Shown here one piece after another: positions 11,560-24,471 of a stretch of 64,000 nucleotides of DNA. Each line of letters begins with the position of its first letter. Position 1 is the first letter of the stretch. The DNA comes from Bolinopsis microptera (lineage: Eukaryota > Ctenophora > Tentaculata > Lobata > Bolinopsidae). The DNA is taken from positions 5,015,538 through 5,079,537 of the forward strand of contig NC_087084.1 of the NCBI RefSeq assembly GCF_026151205.1, written 5' to 3'. A program made the position numbers and the translations under genes. The notes under the pieces are model-generated. The model was not told where the DNA came from. It worked only from the letters and a program-made list of their open reading frames with translations, and made no database searches.

Positions 11560-14500
11560 ATGGGAAGAGCACTTCTGTCCACGGTGAAGATTGAGGAGTA
11601 TTCTCCGCGGGGCACTGATAACCCAACTACTGCTGGAATCTTTCAACATAACGGTCAGTGCCAACATTTTCATTGACATCTATAACTTTATCAGTCTTAC
11701 TTTTAATAAGGATGTAATTCTTTTAATTTTACATTAAATAAGCTATTTACAGGTGTAAAATCAATATTATGTAGATTACAGCAGGAGCCTGAAGCAAGAC
11801 GTATTTGTTTTTTTTTGGACAGCTGTGAAATGCCCACCCTTATTTTAAAGCAACTGATCCATCGAATAAAGCTCTTCATGAAAATAAACACTTAAAAAGT
11901 TAAAATATCGCAAACAGAATAAATAGCACTTCCTAACCCCCTTTTACCTCCAAGGTTTCATGCTGATAGAACCTGTAGACGACCCCATCCCAGAAACGGC
12001 CTCACCCTTCAACCCGGACCTTGCCGAACAGCTAATCCGTGAAAGTGTGACATCCATCCGTGGCAACGCGCCAACAATCACAACACCACGTGCGCGCAGC
12101 ATAACTCCACGTGCAACTACTCCCTCACGTTCCCACCCCGGACCTCAGGACCGGATAGTATCTGGAGAGACCAGGATATCATCTCCAAACATGATGTCAT
12201 CTTCAGGCCGGGTAACGTCTCCAGGAAGGATCTCATCGCCTCAGCTGCAGGAGAGACCATACACTCCCCCTAAAGTTGATAGATCTCACGATCAGCCCCT
12301 GTCTGTTAGGTAGGACATGTTTACTAATTGATTAATGCGTCCTTGCGGCATAAAACGCCCTTTCCTGCATTTGGTTTAAAATCTGAACCCCAGTTTCTGT
12401 CTCTAAGAGCTTTAAAATATGAGCTGAATTGTTAATTAATTGCCGATCACTCCTCAGAAGTTCATTTAACCGATCTGGAAGGAACTACACCGAATCTACC
12501 CGCTCACCCCTCATCCGGCGCATGCCTACCAATCCTGAGTAAGATACTTTCAAGAAATATCAAGATCAAGATTTTGATGTTAAATCAAAATTTGATATCT
12601 TTATCGAAAACTTGTTTCCAGTGACACTTTACAGTTGCTGTTCGGTTTCTATAACCAAATTGCGGCACAAGCATTCCCTTGATTGTTGAAAACAAGCGAA
12701 TTGGTTAAAATGTTGGTACCTAACAAGTTACAAGTCGGCTAACGGAGTAACCGCCCTCTGTTCAGTGTCATGACATGGATCTTGCCTTCTGTCCCAGTTA
12801 CATAGAAGACATGTAGATTAAACCGGGCTCTTTAAACTTTAAATTTTGTTTACAATTCGCTGAATTGAACTTTCAGACGGGTAAATTGGGGTTAATCAGG
12901 GTTAATCAGTGTAAATGGGGGTAAAGGGCCAGCTGTAAAGATCGTACTGGATATTTAATAATGACAATGAACATCTAATTCTCCACTGAGGGAGACTTCA
13001 GCACAACACAACGTAACATATGCTAGAGCACTCACATATTATGTTATTAATCTTTAAGTACTGTATTTAAAATCAAAAGGCCCGACTAAATGCCATGATT
13101 CCAGGATTACTCGTGCCTCTTTGAGCGGTGCCCAAGAGAACGAGCTCAAACGACCTCTAACTGCAGACGTTAAGATCTTGTCCTCCCAGGCTTGGAGACA
13201 GTCTTTCTTGGGTTTTGTCAAGGTTCGTGTTGACATTAGTAACTTTAACTTTAACTTGATATATTTTATAGATCAGCGAATTTGTTCTGATTTCATTAAT
13301 GTTGCATTTTATCGTGCGATTTTAAAATCATGATAAAGAGAGTCGAAAGTATGCAAATAGATGACCCTTTATTCCTCCTCAGTCCGGTTTGCCAGGCTAC
13401 ACTCTACCCTCCACTCCTCCGCCTGAGGAGCTGAAACGAAAGGAGAAGAAGGAGAAAAAGGAGGAGGTAATGTTACGTGGCCCTCCCTCCTGGTGTCCTG
13501 GGGAGAGTTGTGTCGGCAATGAAATATGTGAGTTATTTTTGTATACATATAAAAAACATAGTACACTTGCCCTGAGTTATACGTTAAATTATTGCTCTTA
13601 TCATGGAGATTATAGACGTAAACCATTGAATCAGAACATCTTAATTTTTACCATCTACCAAAACTTTCAGTCCAATCTCGAGAAAACTCAGTCACATTCC
13701 CCCTCGCTGAAGAGGCGGGAATCAAAAGAGAAAACACCAACAGCCGCCGCCAGCTACCACCACCAAATACGGCAGGGAAATTTGAGAGAAGAAGTGTGGA
13801 GGCAGAGAGGAGGAGTAATGTGATTCAGTGTGATGATCTTAATACTCCAACTAATCTGGAGTATGAATCTGAGGTGCATTAAAGGCATAATTAATACGTT
13901 ATTATGTACCAATACGTATCAATACGTATCAATACATATCAATACGTACCAATACGTACCAATACGTACCAATACGTACCAATACGTACCAATACGTACC
14001 AATACGTACCAAAACGTATTAATATAATACGTGGTTACGTTCAAATGTTATATCTTTATATCTGGTACATTGCGATCGTTTATGTCTGAACATTTTTACG
14101 GGCGATATTTTCAAGAATTCCTTAATTGATTTCAGATTTGTCCCTCCTTTAATTGTATCCATTGTATCCATTGTGCTCATTAATTATATTTAAGTATTTA
14201 CATCCCCTTACCAGGACGTGCTGGCAGCACTGGGAAAGGAACTAGACGTATCAAAGTCACGTGACCTCGGAGACTACCTTAACACGCTACGTCACGGTAC
14301 ACCTGACGCTGTTACCCTTCTCACTCACCAGGACCGAATGTCACAGCTGGATATGGAGAGTAGAGGTTTGTGTTATAATAAATGTATAAAAACAATCTGT
14401 TCCTGTTTACTCCAGATTTATTTTAGATCTATAATTATGTTAAATTTTCGTTGACCCCAAAGAATTATACATCAATTTCAGTACAATTTATATCTTTCAC

Positions 14501-14826
14501 TATACAAGTCTAATCCTAATTAAACATAATCCTTGCTCTAATATTTTATTGTGTTATCAAACTTCAATTTATTAAATTATTCAGATTCCACAATATATTG
14601 ATTCTCATAACCACGTGTCCCAGGAATGACCCAATATATTGATTCTCATAACCACGTGTCCCAGGAATGACCCAATATATTGATTCTCACAACCACGTGT
14701 CCCAGGAATGACCCCAACCGCCACCCCACTGATAACACCACGAATAACCACCCGGGAGAGCCTTTTCCTCGACTTTGAGGACGTTGAGAAACAGATAATG
14801 GCGGGTGAAGATGTTGAGAACATTCA
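11560..14826 (+). CDS. Uncharacterised Ser/Thr/Pro-rich protein, eight exons (partial)
   Basis: Exons: 11,560-11,653, 11,955-12,309, 12,458-12,538, 13,105-13,222, 13,383-13,466, 13,671-about 13,793, 14,215-14,365 and 14,706-14,826. Phases agree at every join; the donor of exon 6 (GTGTGG) is weak, and without it the frame ends at 13,821. The protein starts MGRALLSTVKIEEYSPRGTD, has a low-complexity middle rich in TPRA, SPG and RISSP repeats, a charged KRKEKKEKKEE stretch, then a folded-looking region DVLAALGKELDVSKSRDLGD and an acidic end FLDFEDVEKQIMAGEDVENI. The middle looks disordered with many SP/TP sites. I do not recognise the family. An upstream non-coding exon is possible (a TTTCAG directly precedes the ATG), and the gene should continue after 14,826, where a GTAAGC donor lies, but no later exon was found. 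Confidence 0.6.
13903..14023. repeat. 10-bp minisatellite (CCAATACGTA)
   Basis: About twelve tandem copies of CCAATACGTA / TCAATACGTA lie in the intron between exons 6 and 7 of the uncharacterised gene. The open frames over it are a by-product of the repeat. Confidence 0.9.
14587..14716 (+). repeat. Triplicated 41-bp unit carrying the splice acceptor of exon 8
   Basis: Three near-identical tandem units each contain AATATATTGATTCTCA, ACCACGTG and TCCCAGGAATGACC. The last copy's TCCCAG|GAATG is the acceptor used in the exon 8 model, so the intron has three equivalent AG acceptor sites, each preceded by the same sequence. Each unit also contains the E-box CACGTG. Confidence 0.85.
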
Positions 14827-16287
14827 GTAAGCGTGAAGAAGTTGTATAGTTGGTTATCTGAGGATTAATTTATTAATTTAATTATTAATTTAATGATGAA
14901 GTTTCTTGGAAAGAGTGTTGATAGTATGTTTGTTGTTTGACTTCCTGAAGGACACGATTGTTGGATAAAAATTCTGTATACTGTAAACGTACGTTTTGAA
15001 GTAGTTTTAGGGCTTTTTTTTGTTGTTATTTAGAAGTGTAATTTGTAATTGAAGCAAACTTTGTAAATCATAGTTTTGTTATTAGTGACGCTGAAAGAAC
15101 TGTTTAACTTGGTTTTCCGCGTTCTAAACTAAGAAACGATCTAAATCTCATAAATAAAAAGTCAAGATTGGTTCGATCAGGATTAAAAAGTGGTCCACGG
15201 GCCGCGGCCCTATTTTCGGTCTTTCAAACTTGAATCTTTAAAAAAGCACCCTTATTATAAAATAAATACCTTGGAAATAGAATAATAAATAATAATATCA
15301 TAACATGACGAGTCTAGAAAGGCTCGGTCCAATTAAAGCCGAAACAAAGCAAATATAATCCTCGTTTATAGCCTTCATTAGCCTTTTTTCAAATCATTGT
15401 CTTTTTTCAAATCATTGTCTTTAAAATGTTTTTTCTAAAAAAGAACAACATTAAATATGTTAGAAAAAAAGGCCTTAAATAATTCTTTTCATACAAGTTA
15501 AAACAAAGTCTTCATGTTATGGAGCCAGGGCCCATGTATTATATTCTATAATTTATAGAATTCCAAAATTTGCCTTTTTTGGTTCTGGTACGGTACAATT
15601 AGGTCTCTCCTCCTTCTTTGTTCTTGCCGTTTCGGTGTAGCATTGACTCGTCAAAAAGGAATCCCGAAGACTGATAGGAGCTAAGAAATGTTTCCATGGA
15701 AATAGAATAGTAACATCTGCACAAAAATAACAGGCGAGAAAGGTATAATGACCGTTTGAGCCTATGACTAAAAGATTATTCTCAATCCGTGCGCTTCTCT
15801 GCAGCGGCTTGACCGCATCATACCCGTATCCTAGTTTTTTCAGTGTTTCGTGTGACAAAATATCCTCCCAAAATGACAATTAAATGGCAATTTATATTAC
15901 TGATCACGTTCGCCTTATCTCATGTCTCATAACGGCACTTTTATTAGTTATAAATATAATGTTATGTTTATTCCGTAATATTCTTTGTATTGTCCGTCGA
16001 ACAACTCTAACCCAGATACGTTTTTAGAAATTTTAGAAATCCTCCACAATTCGACCTATGGATTGGCATTTGGCAATTGGGAGCTTATAATATTCTAAAC
16101 AGTCGAGTATTTTAAATTACTAATGATGATGCAATATATATGAACTTTTTTAAATTCAGATTTATCACGAACTTGTTCGCAATTCAAATGAAAAAATGTT
16201 TGCTTACTATAAGTTAACCAAAATTGATTAGAGAGAAGCCGCTGTCGCCGTTTAAGGATTACTCAATTACACTGTATAATATATGGC

Positions 16288-17306
16288 CTGTCGTGATATC
16301 ATGGATCACTTACTAGGTTCCATAGTATACAGTATATACCATCTAGAAAAAAAACGGATCGTAGGAGTTACCTGGGGGGCCTCAACAGCCTCTGATAATC
16401 TCCGCATATTTTCCAATTGTGCTACCTAACAATTGAGTCTGAGGTCACCTAAAACTAAACATATCTATTTGTATATCAGCTTTAAGATTACAATTACACA
16501 TAGTCTAGTTGAACAGTATGAGATAAGTGGAAAGCAAACGAATTAATAAACTTCCACTAACAGGGTGTACATCTTATTTCTCTTCTGTTGTTGATATCTT
16601 AACAATTGAAACTATGACTTTAGATTAACGAAATATTTTGGATGTTCAACATCTTCATCAGTCTCAATAAATGAATTTATGTGTAGGTATTTGTGAAAAT
16701 AGTTTAAAATAGACTTCAATTATTCAAGTCGATTTAATCTTTCAAATATGTTAAATATGATGATCGCCGACATAGCTAACTTGGCTCCACTTGCACTAGT
16801 TTTGCCATTGGGATTTCTGCTCCCAAGTTGCGATCGTGATACTGATAGTAATGCCACAATTTGTTAGTGGTCAATTCTGTTCCGGAAGGACGGATGTACG
16901 TTATTATACGGGATGGATCTTGTATGTTATTATCTTTCTTAGATCGAGGCGCGGTGCAAATTGCTGCGTGTATAGTCGCCGCGTCGTGGAGCTTGACGCA
17001 ATCATTCCGTGCTCACAAACCTGCCGTTTAGAATTTTATAACATGATTTAACGCAGGCTCTCATGGATAATGAAATTGACACAATTCTTGCATTCACAAT
17101 AAGCATGCCAGCTCACCTGGTCCAATGTCCGGGAAACGAATAATAAGCTCTATCATAGTTGCGTGACCTCAGGCTCATAATCACGTGACCTCAGACCCAA
17201 TCAACTGGGTTGTGCGAGATGAAAGATGAATTGAGGCCGTAGAATTATGAGGACACCTATATTCTGGTGGAACCTAAGTGATCCATGATATCACGACTGG
17301 ACCTAG
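16288..17306. mobile_element. Possible 1-kb element with about 40-bp terminal inverted repeats
   Basis: The left end reads GTCGTGATATCATGGATCAC followed by TTA, CTAGGTTCCA, and the right end is its reverse complement with few differences. No convincing target duplication was found; flanks are themselves repeated (16,205-16,285 versus 17,320-17,372), so the boundaries are uncertain. No transposase seen. Confidence 0.5.
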
Positions 17307-18119
17307 TTTTACTGTATAACTTACCAAAATTTATTAAAGAGAAGCCGCCGGTTAAGGATTACTATGTAAGCATCAAGTAAGTTTTGATACTAGCGTACTA
17401 TATTATTACTATAATCTCAGAGCAATTGTTTACACGCGGAGCTATGCAGGATAAACTCTAGTTTTATCAAACATTGTACAAGCTTTTAGTAGCAAACCCT
17501 CAGGGGCTCTGGTATCTTGTTTTCGCTCCATATGAGCACACAAAACTTCATAGTTTTCGCAATATCAGGGATTACTATCTGATATCTATGGTTTATAATA
17601 GTATAGTGAGATAGTGCTACTCACTATAGTGTCAAGGATCACTATCTATGCGATTACACTTCGTGCCATACAGTATAACCTTATGCTGTATCAAACGTCT
17701 CCCCCGTAATAATGATGGACATGTTCTTCTATACTACTTTTGTAGTACTGTATATATGTTGGTGTAGTTATAGCTCTGAGCGCAGAGAGGTTGCAATGAT
17801 AACTTACAATATCAGCAGCTGGACTAGGTCGCTCAACATCCCACTTTGATCGACCTTTGTTCTCACTTCAGCTTTATGTAGAGCGAAATCTTTATGCATG
17901 GCTTCATCCCGGATTTAATGTGTACGTCAAATTGTGTCAATTTCATTATCCAGAGCCCGCGTTAAATCATGTTATAAAATTTTGAACGGCAGGTTTTTGA
18001 GCACGGAATGATTGCGTCAAGCTCCACGACGCGACGGCTATACACGCAGCAATTTGCACCGCGCCTCGATCTAAGAAAGATAACATACAAGCTCCATCCC
18101 GTATTACAACCCACATCCG
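16890..18119. repeat. Long inverted repeat, about 200-bp arms
   Basis: The left arm 16,890-17,095 and right arm about 17,920-18,119 are reverse complements over about 200 bases (shared words GATCGAGGCGCGGTGCAAAT, GTCGTGGAGCTTGACGCAAT, GCACGGAATGATTGCGTCAA in opposite senses). The spacer is about 0.8 kb. The left arm overlaps the 16,288-17,306 element, so the two structures are interleaved; probably a rearranged transposon or a foldback element. Confidence 0.8.
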
Positions 18120-21100
18120 TTATCAGTAACTAACTAACTGTTATATAAAGATAACAACTCGATACACTCGGCTCTCACACATAAAGCTTCCCGTCAGATT
18201 CCCGTCAGCCACAACCCCCTGTTCCCCCCAGAGCTTCAGGGCTTGTTCTTGCTTCATTTGGTCAGATTGTTAGGTTAAAGTCGTTATCAGGAGGGATTGT
18301 ACGGCTTCCCATCCGGAGGGGATGTTAGTGATTGTATGTCAAATGTGTGGTGAGGGTTGTTCGTTGATACATGAGTGATTCGTCTATATTTAGTTACTGT
18401 GTTGCAAATATCATATTGTTGTAAGCAGGTGAGATTTAGAAACTTGGGGGAGTAGAATCACCGTGGTGATTCTCAATATCATCACTGTAGTTGTATGGTT
18501 TGTTGAAAATGGTGTGTACTCATGGTTCGTTAATGACGAGGAGTTTTCGTGTTTTTGATTAAACTAAAACAGTTGTCTTAACTGAACCGTTTCTACTTGA
18601 AGCTTTGAAGATAGTGTCTCCTTGAAGCCTGCATCTCCTGAAAGCTTTAAAGGAGCCATGTGAAAATCCGATGCACAGCTCCTTAATGTGATAATGCCCA
18701 ATTTTAATTCACAGACTTATAGACTTTAGAAAAGTAGCATTAGCAAGTCCTTTGTTTCCTCATAAGCTCATAGTTCTATTCATGAACTACCGCTGTCCAT
18801 TTGGCTGATGACTCCTGGTGTAGGCACATTTACGGTTAGTCACGTGTAACGTATTAGTGTCACGTGTGACTTTAATGCTACAAAAAGCAGATACGCACGA
18901 TTACTGCTGCTATAACTATAAATATTCATGGCTGCACTTGTATAACTACAAACTAGCTGTAACAAGACTTGAACACTGAACAGCGTTGTAACAGCTAACT
19001 TGGTCCTGCAAATGACAATAGTTTGAGAGCTGATGTTAATGTAGTTTAATTATATACTTTTACGTTTTTACAGGCTCTATAGTGATGTAGTTTTACGAAG
19101 ATTTCAAGCCTTACGTTGTGTGTTTCCCTTCGTGTCCAAAAGCATTATAGTTTATATACTTACTCTTAGTAGATAATAATATAGATATAATATTTATATA
19201 TATAAAACTAAAAGTATTAATATACTGTCGAGAATGTGCTGGAATTGTAGTCGTTACTTGATTTTTGTGGGTCCTTTGTGGTTGGCAAGTCCATGTCATT
19301 TGCCCTCATTTGGGTACATGTTCTGCATCAAGGAAGGTACGGTATGCACAATGATCTGTGATCATCTGCCCAATGATCATCACAATGGCTATGAGCTAAC
19401 TTAGACATTAACATTCGGGATCATACACGTACCGTACTTATCATCCAAGGCATTGCATACCATTGGTGACATTGTTATATTTGTAACTCGGACACTGACA
19501 GATGTTATTTTGGCGTTGTAACAGATGTGTCTGTGTACTGTATTTCCTTAAAGTTTTAAATTTGTTCAAGTGTTACGAATTGTGAGTTTTTATAGAATCA
19601 CAGTGGCCGATATCCCAGCTGTTGGTGATGGAACACATGTTTCATTGAAGATAAACGTTATATTTGAACTTTACCTTGTATTTTGTGTGGATTTTTACAG
19701 AACGTAATCAGGTATTTATTATTTGAAAAATAAGTGCAGAGCGCAGACAGTAACATTGTTTTACAATATAATACAACACTCGCTTTTACTCTTCTCTCAC
19801 TTTGAAATAGCGACCAGGAGCGCTAGGCTCCGTATTACCTTGTAAATCTTATAGCTGTCATACTTCCATTGTAATACGTGAGTTTTGAGAGAAATGTAAA
19901 GTTTGCATCCCGAACAAACTCCGTCTCCAAAATACCATGTATTTAAAATATACTACTTTCAAATACATAACACTTTGTATCTTACGTCTCCTTAAATGTG
20001 TTGATGGGTTTTTAATTAATAGTGTGATGGCACAGATGTGGATCAGATAAGATACCTGGCCGGCGCTTAAACGACTTAAAAGCGGCGCTCGAGCGGCTTT
20101 TAAGCAGCGCTCTCGGGCGGCACTCTCGGGCGGCACTCCCTGCAGACGTCTTCCAGGCTACATTGTACCAACAATATTACATAATCCGAGACTGCTGATA
20201 CGTGTTGATGTTTTGAAAGCTGCACAGGTCATCGTGCGAACTAAGCTCAAACCATGAAATTTACATTAGAGAAGTGTTTTTAGTTTTTTTTTGCGACCTT
20301 TCCGACCATTTTTGTGGGAGTTTATGGCCTGAAGCTCAGCCAAGCCATTTGGTTGTGGAAATTTGTACGTGATTGTGAGTTGCAGTTGAGCAGTACAGCT
20401 CATTTGTCGGATATTGATATAGTTTTGCTAATAATATTAGCAAAACTATTAATTATATTAGTTATATATAAGTTATACCCACCGCATTTTCCGTCAATAT
20501 ATCGACGTTATATTACTGTTTTTGGTACAGTTTGTAGTCTTCAAGGCTTCACCGGTTCAATTATTAGACGCGTACAGTGAAACACGTACATGTACTTGGT
20601 TGCATGCTCAACTTTATATTTTTAAAATTTTAATATTTTCATTAAAAATGACTGTGGTGAGTAAAATTTCTAAATTTGCAAACCTTATGTGACCTGCCAT
20701 TTTAGGTTCACTTACAATATACCACTGCCAAGTTATAACTTTATAATATTAAAAAGTTCTTGACTCATTGACTGCAGCTCTTTAGTAGTTCTTAGTCGGT
20801 TCTTGGCCGGTTATAATTTCTTAAGACTTTAATAGTAACGCAGTGGTTGAGGTGTGTGACCTAATTCCATAAATTTTTTATTGATATTTGCCAAATTTCT
20901 TTTCCTGAGCTATTTACTAATTTTCAAAAAGCAGTTCGCACTGCCGGCCACTAGTAATTAAGGTCGGAACATATTATTTGTTGAAAATTATAACTGGACC
21001 CTGGACCGGACACCGGGAGGCCCAATCCAGCTTTTTCTCAGTAACAATGACTTAACGTGGATGTCACGTGACATAGCATTAGCTTGCGGTAACACTGAGT

Positions 21101-21469
21101 GAAGCAAGAAAATTGAATTATAGCTCACTGCTCCATGGTGGCTAAATGAATTAGCTGAAATCTTAAAATTTAGGTTATCTTTAATTTTATTGTAGGAACA
21201 GTGATATTGCACAAAAAAAGTCGGTTGTTTTGAATCCAACATGCGAATTAATGTGCACCTATTTAAGGACATTTCAGGTTTCTGTCAAGCTCATCCTATA
21301 AAAAATTAGGTCTAAACAACATCTAGCGTGAACCGTGGCATGACGAGTTTTCCTAGTGCAAAGTAATATTTACCAGGCTTCACCTTAGTACAAGCCGAAG
21401 TAAAGGCAGGAAAAGCTGCGTTGAGGAAGAGGCTTCCAATTGGGGCACTACTGACTACCTCAGTACTGG

Positions 21470-21562
21470 TACTCACGTGACTGGTTTCCTGTCTTCTGAT
21501 TGGTTGGCTCGCAGTCACGTGACATGCGTTGTGTTCTCTAATTGGTTTTCATGGAGTCACGT
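21470..21562. promoter_or_regulatory. Cluster of CACGTG E-boxes and inverted CCAAT boxes
   Basis: Within about 95 bases lie TCACGTGACTGG, GATTGGTTGG, AGTCACGTGACATG, AATTGG and AGTCACGTGAG: three CACGTG E-boxes alternating with ATTGG (reverse CCAAT). Another GTCACGTGAC lies at 21,063-21,072. GTCACGTGAC is the site preferred by USF/TFE/MITF-type bHLH-zip factors and CCAAT is bound by NF-Y. No transcript start can be assigned, so the target gene is unknown. Confidence 0.4.
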
Positions 21563-22254
21563 GAGAGAAAAATGTTTGCTGATTGATGGGGTGGGCTTGT
21601 GTGTGATGCTTCGAATTAGATGACATAAATAACGGAGCTTTAAAATACTCCATTTCTTTCAAGCTATTACTAAATCGAGTTTCTTTTACCCCTGGTGGTA
21701 TTTTGGTGCTGTTTGCACCTTGTCCATATCCACCTGAATTTCAAGGAGTGAATATTTACTTATTTATAGTGTAGCAGTGTTTTCAAAAGTTAAATTTCAG
21801 CTATATTCGTATAATATAACCAACAATAAACTATAACTGAATTTAGTTTACTGCGTGGGAATATAGAAAAACATAAACCATTTTCAATGCCTTTAGTGGT
21901 CTGAAATACTGGCATCATGATACATCCCTTAATCTATTATTACAATAGACAACTCCATCAACACTTGTAATCTTTTCCCTGTATTATAGTATAATCACCC
22001 ATCAAAATTATCTTTTTTCTACCTCTTAGACATCCTAGATGGTTTATGTGTCCTTTGGAGCGTAAGTGTTGACAGTTGAATTCGCACATGGTATAGGCAT
22101 TGAAAGAAATAACTTTTTGGTTATTATTATATGATTGTTAGTACTTGATAAGTTTAGCACTCTGACCGGGCTACATTTGTCTTCTGTACTAGGGGCCAAC
22201 TTCAGCCCCAACTGCTGAAGCTCTATGCTAATGTAGTTGTATGAATGTTGGTCA

Positions 22255-22352
22255 TTAGCGACTCATTAGTGACTCATTAGTGACTCATTAGTGACTCGTT
22301 AGTGACTCATTAGTGACTCATTAGTGACTCAATAGCGACTTTAGTGACAATG
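22255..22352. repeat. 11-bp minisatellite (GTGACTCATTA)
   Basis: About eight tandem copies of GACTCATTAGT with single-base variants. Each unit contains TGACTCA, the AP-1 consensus, so the array is by sequence a multi-AP-1 site, though this may be accidental. Confidence 0.85.
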
Positions 22353-23855
22353 GTGACTCATTACCCAAGTCACTAGTGTGCCTGCTTAAATACTTTCATA
22401 CTACACTTTATGTTGAACGTGTATTATATACTGTATAATAATCCTCGTACTTTCTTTTGTTGTCGACTCTTGTTAAATTTATCAAGTATAAAGTTAAATT
22501 TCCAAATGGCTTGCTTCCATGATATGCACTGCAGTCTGCATTATATAAAGATAAAAATAGATAGAGCCGAATGGTCTTAAAGGTCTTTAAGAAATTACTG
22601 TTCGATCAAAGCTTCCAATTTGAAATCAACCTTAATTATAAGCTATTTTCTGGATCATTTAACGGTTACTGAACTCGTTACTGAGTTGATCACTAATCAT
22701 TTGACCAATCATATTGGTCACTGAACTGATAACCAGCCTAATAAACTGATAACGATATAGATTGAACACATTTCTGTTCAATGTTCTACTGATAGTGATA
22801 GACTCAGGGCACCACATCTGTTCAGCCACTATAAACACATTTGCTTCTTTCAAAAACAAGGGAAGAGAATTGTCTCATACCAGCATTCCTCATCATTACT
22901 CGGAAGTTTGTAACTTTGATGATATGACTCATTTACGTTAAGTAAATTTAGTAGGTTGGTATAGGTTTAACAATAACTTTAAAAAACAGTATTTAGTACG
23001 TCCTCAATAACGCGACTGTTTCCGCTCGAAATAATAAAATGATCGAATCAGCAGAACAATACCAGAACAGCCCATCTGATTATGATAAAACACAATACAC
23101 ACTGAGGCGGCAACTGTGGCAAAACACCCTACTCACTACTCAGTACCAGGATTGGTGTAATACAAGAGATTGGGGATAATTACAACAACCACGTACCCAC
23201 TTAGCCTTATTCCTTTCACATTATCTTCACTGTAGAGCATAGCAGGGGTATTCCCTTGATACACGTGTTGTAACCCTCTTTTCTAAGAAGCTACGATAAG
23301 AGGTATACAACGTTTAGCAAATATTTCCGGTTTTTTGTTATCTGTAACATATTCATGTCTCGTGTCACATGAGGATTTATTTGTGTTATTAACGAATTGT
23401 TAGGTTATGAATTGAGTGGCAAATTAATTGTACTTAATTTAGAGCTTTCATCGTTCGTGCTGTAGGAATTAGTCATTTTCAATTTAATCTAGTATTGTGC
23501 AGATACGTTCGTAGTTTTCACAATGAGAAACGTAAAATCTAACAAACGTAAAATCTAACAAACACCACGAAAGTTTGAAAGTAGGTAAATTGAAGAATTC
23601 TGTTAATATCTAACCGTAATTGAGCCCACCAGTTGAATGTTTATATATTTCAATTCCATATCCTACAATTCGTTGTCATCAGCTGCGTTTGATTACTATT
23701 ATCAATAAACTCAACATTAATGCGATTACCAGCGCTTCTGAAAGTGTTAATCATTATCTACTAGCCTAAATCACAGTTATTATATCAAATTATTGAATCA
23801 TAAATTCCATCAGTGCACCATGATTTCACAAACACCAGCACTCTGTTTTCCAGTA

Positions 23856-24125
23856 GCCAATCAGCGTGATGTATTCTATTCACGTGCCGTAATTAACCTA
23901 TCAGCAAGCTTTACTGTTGTTTATGTTTGTCCAGTATATGTTCTGCTATTAGTATTGACTCCACTTCTAATTGCTGTAAAGTCCAATTTTCACTGAACTA
24001 CAAAGCAAATTGAATTAGATGTTAAGTGTCAAAATGTCGTCACCCTGCCAGAAATAGCGTGACTTTTCCGCGAGCCAATCAGCGCGCTGTATTCTAGTCA
24101 CGTCGATGTAATTAACCAATCAGGT
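23856..24125. promoter_or_regulatory. Duplicated CCAAT / CACGTG block
   Basis: Two diverged copies at 23,856-23,905 and 24,073-24,124 share GCCAATCAGCG, TGTATTCTA, TCACGT and GTAATTAACC with ATCAG. Both carry CCAATCAG. They lie 0.3-0.5 kb upstream of the proposed tubulin transcript start and could be part of its control region (inference). Confidence 0.35.
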
Positions 24126-24379
24126 ACGCGTTATCAATGTCATGTGGCTATGACTTTACGCACAGTTACCATTTTTTACAGCAGCCGGAGACAAAAATCC
24201 TGTTGTTGCTCCATTCCAAAATTGTGTTTCCTGATAATTTTAATCGGTAGCCAACTGGGGTCCAAGGAATTATTGACCGTAATTTTTAATTAACGTTGAT
24301 GGCGTATTGGCTCCGGTAGCCAATAGAGTTATGGCTGGTTTTTGTTGACGTAGTTTTCATTCCAAGCTCAAGTTTAAAA

Positions 24380-24471
24380 AGGCTTTATATATCGCTGTGT
24401 TTCAGTTTGGATGTGTCCTACAGAAATGTTAAACACTTCTTGTGTACTTTTACAAAATCAGGTACTGAATA
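24380..24471 (+). promoter_or_regulatory. Probable beta-tubulin core promoter and 5' non-coding exon
   Basis: A TATA-like TTTATATATCG at 24,384-24,394 is followed by sequence ending AAAATCAG|GTACTG near 24,463, a possible 5'-UTR donor. A matching acceptor, TTTTTACCAAG, sits 24 bases before the tubulin ATG. A 5'-UTR intron of about 0.85 kb would result. Supported by sequence pattern only. Confidence 0.4.

Larger units (their letters stand above)
14827..19000. other. Non-coding region with transposon-like inverted repeats
   Basis: No gene recognised. An imperfect direct repeat with shared AGAGAAGCCGC and TTAAGGATTACT words lies at about 16,205-16,285 and 17,320-17,372. Two sets of inverted repeats are listed separately. 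The short open frames (15,553-15,879 and 16,836-17,051) show no domain or codon pattern I trust. Confidence 0.5.
19001..24379. other. Long intergenic region upstream of beta-tubulin
   Basis: No gene found. It holds AT-rich sequence, one 11-bp minisatellite, clusters of CACGTG and CCAAT motifs and a partly duplicated CCAAT/CACGTG block, each listed separately. The short open frames (for example 20,314-20,580 and 20,988-21,272) lack recognisable features. Confidence 0.5.

Noticed and set aside
15553..15879. 108-residue minus-strand frame
   Set aside because: No domain, signal or splice context, and surrounded by non-coding AT-rich DNA.
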